Source of the DNA: Janthinobacterium sp. FW305-129
Lineage (GTDB): Bacteria > Pseudomonadota > Gammaproteobacteria > Burkholderiales > Burkholderiaceae_D
DNA: 64,000 nt
Assembly (NCBI RefSeq): GCF_020858115.1
Contig: NZ_JACYMM010000004.1
Coordinates: 310,001 to 374,000 of the forward strand
Direction: 5' to 3'
Below are positions 37,847 to 46,785 of the stretch, piece after piece. Below the pieces are notes generated by a model. The model saw only the letters and a list, made by a program, of their open reading frames with translations, had not been told where the DNA came from and made no database searches. How positions within the stretch are numbered: position 1 is the first letter of the stretch; every line of letters begins with the position of its first letter. The position numbers were made by a program, and so were the translations under genes.

Positions 37847-38572
37847 TCATTCTGAGGCACCAATGTCGGGTGCCCTGGGCCGCTCTTCCATGACCGATTG
37901 AAGATAGTGCATGGTGACTTCTTTACGTTTTTTCAGGCGGATCTCCATTTTCCGAAGTGCCGGCGCTTGCGATATCCGTTCTGTTTTTCTTCTTGTTAAG
38001 TCCAGAATCACTCTTAGGAAAAATCGCTTAATGATGTGTAATCGGTGGAGTTTCTCGGCTTCAATATCATTGCGCACAATACTCTTTGCCGCATCGATAG
38101 CGTGATCGAGGTCGGATAGCGCTTTAACACACTTGGCAAGCACCCCGAGAATTTCCTGGTCATCCACCCGCATTGCGAGCTGAAGCATGTTCTGGAAGCC
38201 GTCAAACAGCGTGATAACGGCCGTTCTGAGGTTGCGCAGGGCGTCATTCCTTATTTTTGTTTCGACTTCATAGCCAGTTCTCCAGGCATCCAGTTCGGTC
38301 CGTTGTCGTTGCAGCTTCTGAGAGTATTGATAGTTCAGTCTATTCTGCTCCTCGACAAGTTCCTGCTGTTTCCTTTCAAAATCATGTCGCTCGTCCTGAA
38401 GTTTCTTGGCGTGCTGCTGTTCAACATTCGTTAGTACTAATAAAAATTTTTGCCGCTCGGTTTCAAATAGCCTTTCTTTTTTGAAAACCAGCACAAAAAG
38501 TATCAGATTGCCAATCAGTACAATTACCGCTGCGGCGATAGTGGAAAAATTCTTGATCTCCTCAATGCCCAT
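37847..38572 (-). CDS. Membrane-anchored coiled-coil protein of unknown function
   Basis: 241 residues from ATG 38572 (MGIEEIKNFS); longer in-frame starts exist at 38656 and 38713. One membrane helix near the N-terminus (IAAAVIVLIGNLILFVLVF) is followed by a long charged coiled coil (about residues 35-110: HAKKLQDERHDFERKQQELV) and a helical C-terminus. GC content is clearly lower than in the neighbouring genes, which hints at recent acquisition. It shares an islet with the Tae4-like amidase gene. I recognise no family. Confidence 0.65.
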   Translation of the reverse strand: MGIEEIKNFSTIAAAVIVLIGNLILFVLVFKKERLFETERQKFLLVLTNVEQQHAKKLQDERHDFERKQQELVEEQNRLNYQYSQKLQRQRTELDAWRTGYEVETKIRNDALRNLRTAVITLFDGFQNMLQLAMRVDDQEILGVLAKCVKALSDLDHAIDAAKSIVRNDIEAEKLHRLHIIKRFFLRVILDLTRRKTERISQAPALRKMEIRLKKRKEVTMHYLQSVMEERPRAPDIGASE

Positions 38573-38943
38573 TGTCGTCAACCCGGTATAAGATTTAAAT
38601 GCGGCGCTGTCTGGTGCGTTCAGGAGACGCAACGCCGGTGGCGAGGTATCCCGCATAGGGAATGAGATCAGAATAGGTCGTATCTGGTGGCGGTGGTAGA
38701 GCGCGGCTGGCACATGTTTGTTCCAGCTCAGTCATTGTCGTCACCCAGGCCGCTGGCGGTCGCCTTGCATTGATGTGGTGCAACGCCAAGGGCCGGAAGT
38801 CGCCCGTCTCCAAACTGTCCCCATCGTTAGCGGGTAGCTGGCTTTCCTCAAGCCAATGCTTGACCTTGCTCAGTGCGGGGCTGCCGCATCCTCGTACAAT
38901 CGGCCTGATGTTCCCTGCCGTGCAGGGGCAACGGGAGGCTGAC
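38573..38943. other. Stretch without a convincing gene
   Basis: A 122-codon minus-strand frame (38595-38963) could encode a small protein with a Pro-rich patch (ALPPPPDTTYSD), but it has no family match that I know and no good ribosome binding site. It overlaps the start of the amidase gene. I leave it as non-coding or a remnant. Confidence 0.4.
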
Positions 38944-39417
38944 GTGAAACCTGCATTCATCACGCTGCGCGAGAATTATTCGAGCGTGGCCGCCGTCGAC
39001 CAGGCGGCGCTGTTCGGCGAAATCGGCTGGGACGATTTGATCGGTAAGGACAGCTTTGCCAACACCTGCGCCATCCGCGTCAGCCTGGCCCTGATCAAGG
39101 CGGGCATACAGCTGAAAGGCCGCATGGCGATTCGCAGGGGCCCGTTCAAGGGCGCGCTGATCGAACCGGGACAGGCCAGGCTGGCGCACATGCTGGCCAG
39201 CCCCGCGCTGTTCGGCGCGCCCGAAAAATTCGCTCGCGACGCGGCCAACGCCGGCATCGGCCAGCGCCAGGGCGTTGTCGCCTTCTTCCGCATTCCCGGT
39301 TACCTGGGCGGCGCGGGCGGGCATATCGACATCCTGCTGCCGTCCATCGGCGTGAAGGTGTGCGGCACCGAATGCTACTGGGATTGCGGCGAGGTCTGGT
39401 TCTGGCCAGTCAGCTGA
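38944..39417 (+). CDS. Tae4-like peptidoglycan amidase (type VI effector family)
   Basis: 157 residues from GTG 38944, which has GGGAGG five bases upstream. The sequence fits the Tae4 family of NlpC/P60-like amidases that cut the peptide cross-links of peptidoglycan: catalytic Cys in FANTCAIRVSLALIKAG, catalytic His in GGAGGHIDILLPS, plus two further Cys near the end (CGTECYWDCG) that may form a disulfide. Tae4 proteins are delivered by type VI secretion. No Tai4-like immunity gene or secretion gene is adjacent, so it is an orphan effector here or a cell-wall enzyme in a phage-like setting. Confidence 0.8.
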   Translation: MKPAFITLRENYSSVAAVDQAALFGEIGWDDLIGKDSFANTCAIRVSLALIKAGIQLKGRMAIRRGPFKGALIEPGQARLAHMLASPALFGAPEKFARDAANAGIGQRQGVVAFFRIPGYLGGAGGHIDILLPSIGVKVCGTECYWDCGEVWFWPVS

Positions 39418-39420
39418 CGC

Positions 39421-41406
39421 TTATTTGAATTTCTTCGACCGTCCGCGCGAGGCCGCGTTGTGCGCGCGCAGGATGGAGTCGACCCGTTCGGACGCATCGC
39501 GCGACAGGTTTTGCGCGACAGCGATATCGGGGAAGAATTCGGGCAGGCGGTAGCTGAGCCACGCATACGCGGAATAGTAGCGGCAGGTGTCTTCCACCTG
39601 CTGCAGGTTCTGCGTGCCGCCGCCGTACGCGTGCTGGCGCAAGGTGCTGGTTTTTCCCTGCGACAGATTCTTCGCCCAGTGCTCCCACGCCGTCTGCAAG
39701 GACGGCACCTTGCTGGAGATCGGCACCAGCGACAAAGTAAATTTGTCGGCCACGGACAGGGGCAGGGTGTCGAGCCAGACGGCGCGCTCCTTCTGGTCTT
39801 CCGTGATGCGCGGGAAGAAAAAGCCGTCCGGCACGTCGATATTGTGGATGAAGCGGCGCAGCAGTTTAGAAAGCGACAGCTCGCCCGTCACGGACGAAAT
39901 CCGGTGCAGGTGTTCCAGCGAGGGCGCCACGGCAAAGCCGCTGGTGTTCAGCGGGTGCAGTTTTTCCTTCAGCAGCGCGCGCATCACTTCATGCGTCTCG
40001 TTGTCGTAGCCGGCCACCAGGCCCTCTTCATGCACGCCGTAGCGGCCCGCGCGCCCGGCGATCTGGCGCGCCAGCGCGGCCGAAATCTCTTCCTCTTCGC
40101 GGCCATTGTATTTGACGCAGGTGGTCATGACGATGCGCGCGATCGGCATGTTCAGGCCCATCGCCAGCGCATCCGTGCCGACGACGATATCGGCCGTGCC
40201 GTCGCGGAAGCGCTGCGCCTGCGCGCGCCGCACCTCGGGCGACAGGTTGCCATAGACGGTGGCCACGGACAGCCCCGTCTCCGTGATCATGTCGCGCCAC
40301 ATCAGCACTTCGCGGCGCGAAAAGGCGATGACGGCGTCGCCGCGGCGCAGGTTGCGCACCTTGCGCACGGCCGTCGGCTCCATCGACAGAGGCGCCATGC
40401 GTTTCAATACATGTACTTCCAGCGGGCAGTCCAGGCGCTCGGCCAGCGCCTCGATGGCGCGCCGCGCTTCGGGCGCCCCCACCAGGTAGACGGTGTGGGC
40501 GGGCGCGCCGCAGACGGCCGCCGTCCACGCGGCGCCCCGGTCCGGGTCGGCCAGCATCTGGATTTCATCGATGACGGCCACCTCGACGACGGTTTTCGTG
40601 TCCAGCATTTCCACCGTGCTGGCCACGTGCGTGGCGCCGTCGACGACCCGGCGCTCCTCGCCCGTGACCAGGCTCACGGCCAGCGGCCTGCCATGCGGCG
40701 CGGCTTCCTGCAGCCGTTCGTAGTTTTCCAGTGCCAGCAGGCGCAAGGGCGCCAGGTAGATGCCGCTTTTCGCCTTGACCAGTGCTTCCATCGCGCGGTG
40801 CGTCTTGCCGGAATTCGTCGGGCCCAGCAGGGCGATGAAGCGGCGCGGCAGGCGGCGCGCCATCTCGAACGAGGCCGGATACTCGGCCAGGTTGATGCTC
40901 TGGCGCGTGCGTGCCGCATGCTGTTCCTCCTGCTGGCGCTCGATGGCGTGATTGAAACGCTGGCGGATGCGGTCGAACACCATGCCGGCCGGCTCCGACG
41001 TCTGCATGTCGGCCAGCGTGTGCAGGAAGACCATCGGGTCCGTGTCCACGTCCTCGCTCAGGCCCGCGATATCGGCGACGAAGTCGACCACGTGCTGGCG
41101 CAGTTCCTCGAAGACGGCCGCACTGGCCCGCTCGCGCACCAGGGCCAGCTTGGTCTCGCGGTCCATCTTGCGCCACTTGGCCGGCCGCGCCAGCACCCCC
41201 TGCGCCGGCACGAGTGCATACGGCACCACCAGGTGGCCGGCCTTGACGACGCCGGAAAAGCGCACGAAGACGCGGCCTTCCATTTTCACCAGGCGGATAT
41301 GCTCGGCCAGTTCCCCCAGTTCCGCGACCAGGGTGGCGTCGTTATTGTCTTCAGTGCTGTCGGAAAGGTCGGTGGAGGTATCGGGAGGAAGTGCGGAGGA
41401 AGTCAT
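39421..41406 (-). CDS. SUV3-like DExH RNA/DNA helicase
   Basis: 661 residues. Superfamily 2 helicase core in mid-protein: motif I LLGPTNSGKTHRAMEAL, motif II VAVIDEIQML (DEIQ instead of DEAD/DEAH, as in SUV3), and the C-terminal RecA-like motifs VVGTDALAMGLNMP and RQIAGRAGRYG. The N-terminal 170 residues are unlike mitochondrial SUV3 and are helical. SUV3 unwinds RNA for degradation in mitochondria; bacterial relatives are poorly studied. Ends 4 bases after the convergent amidase gene. Confidence 0.88.
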   Translation of the reverse strand: MTSSALPPDTSTDLSDSTEDNNDATLVAELGELAEHIRLVKMEGRVFVRFSGVVKAGHLVVPYALVPAQGVLARPAKWRKMDRETKLALVRERASAAVFEELRQHVVDFVADIAGLSEDVDTDPMVFLHTLADMQTSEPAGMVFDRIRQRFNHAIERQQEEQHAARTRQSINLAEYPASFEMARRLPRRFIALLGPTNSGKTHRAMEALVKAKSGIYLAPLRLLALENYERLQEAAPHGRPLAVSLVTGEERRVVDGATHVASTVEMLDTKTVVEVAVIDEIQMLADPDRGAAWTAAVCGAPAHTVYLVGAPEARRAIEALAERLDCPLEVHVLKRMAPLSMEPTAVRKVRNLRRGDAVIAFSRREVLMWRDMITETGLSVATVYGNLSPEVRRAQAQRFRDGTADIVVGTDALAMGLNMPIARIVMTTCVKYNGREEEEISAALARQIAGRAGRYGVHEEGLVAGYDNETHEVMRALLKEKLHPLNTSGFAVAPSLEHLHRISSVTGELSLSKLLRRFIHNIDVPDGFFFPRITEDQKERAVWLDTLPLSVADKFTLSLVPISSKVPSLQTAWEHWAKNLSQGKTSTLRQHAYGGGTQNLQQVEDTCRYYSAYAWLSYRLPEFFPDIAVAQNLSRDASERVDSILRAHNAASRGRSKKFK

Positions 41407-41553
41407 GTCGTGCCTGGGTGTTGAAGTAAGCGAGGCCGATTATACCGCGTGGCAATTGCGCTGACTCTAGCACCTTGCGGCGCAGCCGTGGCGTTGCACG
41501 GTGGCGCCGAAAGGAGGACATGACGGATGATAGGGAAAGAAAAAGCTGGAAAA

Positions 41554-42315
41554 TCAAGGGATGCCGGCTGGATTGGCAGGCGGCGTTGGGCGTGGCGGGA
41601 TCGTTGCTCGCAGCGCATTAAATGCCGAGTGCAGCCTGGTGATCAACTGTGGTACGGTTTCTTTGAAGTAAATGAAAACGCCGGTGCCGGGGTGCGTAAT
41701 TCCCAGGAGCATGGTGCCCTTGTCGTCCACTACCTGCTCCAGGTGCTGGTACATGCATTCGATATATTCCTCGAATTTTTTCAAGGGTAGGCCAATGCCA
41801 TTGCTGAAAAAACCAGACGGCGCCGTGGTCAAGCTTCCATCGATATTATTGAGCAAGGTGTAAAAGGCATCGAAGGCGAGAGGCTTGCGTGCGTAATCGA
41901 GCGCATGCCAAGGTTTGTCGTTGAGCATGATGCCGTCCACGATGTCCTTGCGTGGTTGGCGTTGAGCAACAGCGTGGCCGTAAGGTTCAAATACCAGGAG
42001 ACCGTTTTCCGGATAGCCCGCAAAATGGCCTACGCTGGCCAACAGTTCACAGTTGCTGTCATTGCGCAAATGCTGGTACAGCGCGTGACGGTGAGGCTTG
42101 CCCGTGATGCCGACTTCCTGGGCGATGCCGGCGCGGTCGGTCTTGAATTCCACCAGGAAGTAGCGAAGTCCGACTTGTCCCGCGAGATCGCCAAACTTGG
42201 CATCGAAGTCATTTTGGCTATTGCCCAGCAATACAGTGTCTGGAGCGAGACCCTCCGCGCCTTCCCGCGCGCCCCACAGACGGAAAAAGTGATGCGTATA
42301 GTGGCTTTCGTACAT
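41554..42315 (-). CDS. Hypothetical protein with possible PD-(D/E)XK nuclease fold
   Basis: 253 residues from ATG 42315, with AAGGAAA upstream. The N-terminal third has a pattern seen in PD-(D/E)XK nucleases: an Asp (FDAKFGDL) followed by a beta strand with Glu-x-Lys (RYFLVEFKTDRAG) and a helix (HALYQHLRND). The rest is not recognised, and ends in a Pro-rich tail (PPRPTPPANPAG). GC content is somewhat lower than that of neighbours. No clear partner gene. The nuclease idea is an inference from a short motif. Confidence 0.5.
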   Translation of the reverse strand: MYESHYTHHFFRLWGAREGAEGLAPDTVLLGNSQNDFDAKFGDLAGQVGLRYFLVEFKTDRAGIAQEVGITGKPHRHALYQHLRNDSNCELLASVGHFAGYPENGLLVFEPYGHAVAQRQPRKDIVDGIMLNDKPWHALDYARKPLAFDAFYTLLNNIDGSLTTAPSGFFSNGIGLPLKKFEEYIECMYQHLEQVVDDKGTMLLGITHPGTGVFIYFKETVPQLITRLHSAFNALRATIPPRPTPPANPAGIP

Positions 42316-42528
42316 GATTTTCCTTGCAAGTAGTGAGGGGGCTTTTGATCATCGTACGCGGAAGCTTCTTGTATGCAAGAAAATTACGGCTCTTCGCCAG
42401 AGTAAATCGCTTGATATTGACGCATCTCAACCAAGAGCTGATGAAGTGCCAGGCCTTGGCCGCACAGTCTATTCTTCCCCAGGCAGCACCTATTTCTTCG
42501 TGTCGGCATTTGAACGCAAGGCCGTATC

Positions 42529-44955
42529 ATGCGCATGGGCATCCTTGGTTTTGCATGCGGTGCGGTTCTGCTGCAGATGCAGGCAGAATTGCCGGCCGTT
42601 GCCGGCTGGGTACTGTTGGGCTTGATGGTTGTCGCCTCCGGGTATGCCTTGTTGATGTACCAATGGCAGTGGCGCCCGGGTGCCATCCATGGCTTGTGCT
42701 ACGGCGCCGCCTTGGGCTACTTTTGGGCCGCCTGGCTGGCCCAGGCCGCCATGGCGCCGCAACTGGCGCTGGCCGACGAGGGGCAGGACATCATCGTCAC
42801 GGGCACGGTGGCCAGCCTGCCGTACCGCTTCGAGCAGGGCGTGCGCTTCAATTTTGCCGTGGAGAAGGCAGTTGGCGCGAAGGTGCCGCCTTTGATCGCC
42901 CTGTCCTGGTACGCGGGTTTTCGCGATGAAGTGACGAACGAGGTGGGCGACGTGCAGCCGGGCGAGCGCTGGCGGCTGACGGTGCGGCTGCAGCGTCCGC
43001 ACGGCAACGCGAATCCCATGGGTTTCGATTACGAGGCATGGCTGCTGGAGCAGGGCGTGCGCGCCACCGGCTATGTGCGGCCGCAGCCGCGCGCCGATAC
43101 GCCGAACGTGCGCGTGGCCGCCTTCGTGCCCGGTTTCGGCAATGTGGTGGAAGCGAGCCGCGCGGCATTGCGTGCGCGCATACTGCGCAGCCTGGAAGAT
43201 AAACAGTATGCGGGCGTGATCGTGGCGCTGGTGGTGGGCGATCAGCGCGCCATCCCGCAGTCGGACTGGCAGGTGTTCAACCGCACGGGCGTGAGCCACT
43301 TGATTTCGATTTCGGGCTTGCACATCACCATGATCGCGGGCTTGTTCGCCCTGGGCGCGGGCGCGCTGTGGCGGCGCTCATTCTTTACCGACTGGCAACT
43401 GCCATTGCGGCTGCCGGCGCAAAAGGTGGCTGCGCTGGCCGGCGCGCTGGCGGCATTTGTGTATGTACTGCTGGCGGGCTTCGGCGTGCCGGCGCAGCGC
43501 ACCTTGTATATGTTGCTGGTGGTGGCGCTGGCCTTGTGGCTGGGGCGCATCACCAGCATCGTCCATATCCTGTGCCTGGCGCTGGGCGTGGTCGTGCTGC
43601 TCGACCCGTGGGCCGTGCTGTGGCCCGGTTTCTGGCTGTCGTTCGGCGCCGTCGCCACCATGCTGTACGCGACGGCGGGCCGCACCACGGCGCCGTTGCC
43701 GGAGAACGCCAGCCGCTGGCGCCGCCTGCGTGCGGCCGTGGTGCTCGGTGCGCATACGCAATACGTGGTGACGGTGGGGCTGGTGCCGTTGACGATGCTG
43801 CTGTTTTCGCAAGTCTCGCTGGTCAGCCCCGTGGCCAATGCGCTGGCCATACCCGTCATCAGCCTGGTCGTCACGCCTTTGTCCCTGGCGGGCAGCCTGC
43901 TGCCGGCGCCCCTGTGCGACTGGTTGCTGCTGCTGGCGCACGCCATCGTGCAGATGCTGGCGCAGGTGCTGGATTGGCTCGGTGCGCGCCGCTTTGCCGT
44001 CTGGACGGCGCCCGCGCCCCCAATGTGGAGTTTTTGCTGGGCATTGTTCGGCACGGCCTGGCTCTTGGCGCCACGGGGATGGCCCCATAGGTGGGCGGGC
44101 ATGCTGGGCTGGCTGCCGCTGCTGACGGCCTTGCCATCGAGTCCGCCGCCGGGCCAGATGTGGATCACGGCCTTTGATGTGGGACAAGGCATGGCCGTGC
44201 TGGTGGAAACCCACGATCACCGACTGCTGTACGACACGGGGCCCGCCTACAGTCTCGATTCCGACGGCGCCAGCCGTGTCATCGTGCCGTATCTGCGCGC
44301 ACGGGGCATCAGCAAGCTGGACGGCGTGATCATTTCCCACAGCGACCTTGATCACGCGGGCGGCGCCGTATCCTTGCTGGAAAATATAGACGTGGGCTGG
44401 CTGGCTTCGTCCCTGTTCGATGGCCACCCCGCCGTCGAAGCCCGGCGGCAAGCCCGGCGTCCGTATCTGCATTGCGTGGCGGGCCAGAACTGGAGCTGGG
44501 AAGGCGTGCGCTTCGCCATGCTGCACCCGCTGCCCGCCAGCCACACGGATATTGCCCTGAAGCCGAACGCCCGCAGCTGCACGGTGAAGATCACGGCCGG
44601 CAAGCATGCAATCTTGCTGGCCGGCGACATCGAGGCGGCGCAAGAGGCGCAATTGTTGGCGCGCTCGGCCGAAGGCGATCTGGCGGCCGACGTGCTGCTG
44701 GCGCCCCATCATGGCAGCGGCACCTCGTCGACACCGGCATTTCTGAACGCCGTCCATCCGGCCCTGGCAATTTTCCAGGTCGGACACCGGAACCGCTATA
44801 AACATCCGAAGCCGCAAGTGTATGCGCGCTATGGCGACATGGGCATTGCCCGGCTGCGCACGGATGTGACGGGGGCGGTGGTGCTGGAGTTTGGGGAGAA
44901 TATTAAAGTGTCATGGTATCGCACCCAACATGCTCGTTATTACTACGGCCACTGA
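42529..44955 (+). CDS. comEC: DNA internalization protein ComEC/Rec2
   Basis: Inner-membrane channel for single-stranded DNA in natural transformation. 808 residues: an N-terminal membrane region with an OB-like periplasmic domain (about 90-200), the competence domain with GDQRAIPQSDWQVFNRTG and SHLISISGLHITMIAGLF, several more membrane helices, and a C-terminal metallo-beta-lactamase domain with FDVGQGMAVLVE, SHSDLDHAGG and LLAPHHGSGTSST. All the parts are present, so the gene looks intact. Confidence 0.93.
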   Translation: MRMGILGFACGAVLLQMQAELPAVAGWVLLGLMVVASGYALLMYQWQWRPGAIHGLCYGAALGYFWAAWLAQAAMAPQLALADEGQDIIVTGTVASLPYRFEQGVRFNFAVEKAVGAKVPPLIALSWYAGFRDEVTNEVGDVQPGERWRLTVRLQRPHGNANPMGFDYEAWLLEQGVRATGYVRPQPRADTPNVRVAAFVPGFGNVVEASRAALRARILRSLEDKQYAGVIVALVVGDQRAIPQSDWQVFNRTGVSHLISISGLHITMIAGLFALGAGALWRRSFFTDWQLPLRLPAQKVAALAGALAAFVYVLLAGFGVPAQRTLYMLLVVALALWLGRITSIVHILCLALGVVVLLDPWAVLWPGFWLSFGAVATMLYATAGRTTAPLPENASRWRRLRAAVVLGAHTQYVVTVGLVPLTMLLFSQVSLVSPVANALAIPVISLVVTPLSLAGSLLPAPLCDWLLLLAHAIVQMLAQVLDWLGARRFAVWTAPAPPMWSFCWALFGTAWLLAPRGWPHRWAGMLGWLPLLTALPSSPPPGQMWITAFDVGQGMAVLVETHDHRLLYDTGPAYSLDSDGASRVIVPYLRARGISKLDGVIISHSDLDHAGGAVSLLENIDVGWLASSLFDGHPAVEARRQARRPYLHCVAGQNWSWEGVRFAMLHPLPASHTDIALKPNARSCTVKITAGKHAILLAGDIEAAQEAQLLARSAEGDLAADVLLAPHHGSGTSSTPAFLNAVHPALAIFQVGHRNRYKHPKPQVYARYGDMGIARLRTDVTGAVVLEFGENIKVSWYRTQHARYYYGH

Positions 44956-45313
44956 ACAGCAATATGGCTTTCTTTGTCTGGTATATAGATATTGGCTTGG
45001 AGAAAGATTCATGATTGCTTGAAATAAATCATAGCTTGCGCAGAATCCGTAAGCATGCCGACCGATAGACTTAACGGGTTTGCGGCCCCTAGCGTGCCAT
45101 AGTATCGGGATATGCTGGTGACAGATGGCGGCATTGCATCATGATCGGTTCTTGTTCGACACTGAGGTGGCTGCAGTCGCTAAAGACAACGCCCTCGCGT
45201 TGTGAGAGGGCAAGGACTCCAATACCGTCATATATCCCCCAGCGGCCTGTTTGGCGGCCATTTTTAGCAACAGCTATGTATTGCCTATAATTTTGAGATG
45301 GATTTTATGAAAC
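44956..45313. other. Gene-free stretch at the left edge of the AT-rich islet
   Basis: 358 bases without a supported gene. It contains one small hairpin, GCCCTC (45191-45196) with GAGGGC (45206-45211), and AT content rises towards the SMEK gene. No tRNA or attachment-site repeat was found. Confidence 0.5.
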
Positions 45314-46534
45314 TCACCACGCTACAACAGATTTTCCTTTGTACTCAAGATCCTGAATAGGTTGAGCTAGCCGAAGTAAATATTTTTCCTCTTTGGGTAA
45401 GGTGAAGATATTATCCTCCTTGATCAAGTGCAAACGTCTTGTTGCAGGCGCATTGATTGGTTCAAGAAAGCCAATCTCTATTCCAGATTTGTTTTGAAGT
45501 TCATAAGTGTCGCGGTTGTCCAAGACACAATTAAGTGATGTTATTGATGCCGAGGCCGTGAGAGAATTTTTGTCTTCCCAAGTAATGCTTCCGATGAATC
45601 TGCATCTGCCTGCTGAAAAGACAAGGTCCTGATTTTTAGATTTTAACGGCGATGAGTTTGAAAGTGCAATGACGTTAGTGAAGCCGTCCGGTGCATCTTC
45701 CTTCGTTAAGCTGGGGCGAGAAAAAGGAATCACCACTGCGAAATCAGCGCTTTCCGTAGTCGCGGTTGTACCTTCAATTTTTGCCTGATTAATCTTTTTT
45801 TCAATTAGATTGCTTCCAGGAATCAAGATAAAATTATCTCTATAATGCATTCCGAAATAAAATAGTACGGCGATCGAGGTCGCAAAAATGAAGAAGATTT
45901 TCCCGTATTGAGTTTGCTTGACTTTTCCTTCTGTATTAATGTACTGCTCTGTTTTTTTAACAAGATTTTCAAGTTCTTCTATTGAAAGGTTTCGTGCCAT
46001 AGAAATCATGTCATCGACTGATATGATGTGTTTTTTTGGATCGAAATTAAATAAACCATCTGTCCTGAAGGGGTATTTATTATCATTATATGTTTGCTTT
46101 TCCCCAAGAATAAAAAAATAAATTTCACTGTAATTTTTATAATATTCTTTTTCTATGAAATTGGATAAGGTTTCATCTATTTTTTTTCTGTCAGTCCTGA
46201 TTGTAACTTGTGCGCAAACAGGAGGGGATTGCTCGTGATCATAAAGATCAATGGTGTCATGATTGGGAGTTTTTAAATTGGAATTTCTAAATTTTCTATT
46301 TAGTAATATATTTGCAATTTCTTGGCAGAGCGATTCTGATAAGACTGCTCGATTAAGTAGATTTTGCTTTGCATAGCGTCGAACGATATATGTGTGAAGC
46401 GAAATTCGATCTATGAATCTTTTTATTAATTCTTCTGGGGCGTACATTTTAATTGGTGTTGGTGGAATTGGGTGGTTGTTGTAAGGTTGGTATTTTTCAA
46501 TGGCGTAAAAATGGATTGAAAATTTTTTATTCAA
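45314..46534 (-). CDS. SMEK-like domain membrane protein in AT-rich islet
   Basis: 406 residues if started at TTG 46534 (GAGGAAA upstream); ATG 46447 is an alternative. The N-terminal part (about 35-175) resembles the SMEK domain found at the front of many predicted defence proteins: LNRAVLSESLCQEIANILL, a DLYDHE motif, VCAQVTIRTDRKKIDETL and YSEIYFFIL. One membrane helix follows at about 210-230 (IFFIFATSIAVLFYFGM), then a 170-residue beta-rich C-terminal domain that I do not recognise. The gene is strikingly AT-rich compared with everything around it, a sign of horizontal transfer. A role in phage defence is a guess from the domain alone. Confidence 0.65.
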   Translation of the reverse strand: MNKKFSIHFYAIEKYQPYNNHPIPPTPIKMYAPEELIKRFIDRISLHTYIVRRYAKQNLLNRAVLSESLCQEIANILLNRKFRNSNLKTPNHDTIDLYDHEQSPPVCAQVTIRTDRKKIDETLSNFIEKEYYKNYSEIYFFILGEKQTYNDNKYPFRTDGLFNFDPKKHIISVDDMISMARNLSIEELENLVKKTEQYINTEGKVKQTQYGKIFFIFATSIAVLFYFGMHYRDNFILIPGSNLIEKKINQAKIEGTTATTESADFAVVIPFSRPSLTKEDAPDGFTNVIALSNSSPLKSKNQDLVFSAGRCRFIGSITWEDKNSLTASASITSLNCVLDNRDTYELQNKSGIEIGFLEPINAPATRRLHLIKEDNIFTLPKEEKYLLRLAQPIQDLEYKGKSVVAW

Positions 46535-46785
46535 TGATTAAATTTCCTCAATGTATTATAAAATTTGCCATCGAGGATATCAAGAAGAATTTTGGGCGTA
46601 AAAGAAGGTTATTTGTATGGAATAATTTTTTTTGAAAACATTTCAATTCACAAGAGCGCAAGGAATTCAATCATGTCCACTACATGCAAATGTAGAGCCA
46701 TCATCTATTAAATCCATGTCCTTTGTTATGTTAATGTGTTGATCGTGCTTGATTGTTGAGGCCAACAATCATTGAGCAACCTGCT
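46535..46785. other. AT-rich non-coding part of the islet
   Basis: Very AT-rich spacer between the SMEK gene and the LysR gene, with no frame that looks coding. It probably carries the promoter of the SMEK gene. GC content returns to the local norm from about 46790. Confidence 0.5.

Noticed and set aside
38595-38963. A 122-codon minus-strand frame that could be an immunity or lysis protein for the Tae4-like gene
   Set aside because: No signal peptide, weak start and no family likeness. Kept only as a note.
45191-45211. Hairpin GCCCTC/GAGGGC as a small RNA or attachment site
   Set aside because: Only 6 bp, no T-run, no tRNA-like part and no second copy near the islet's other end.
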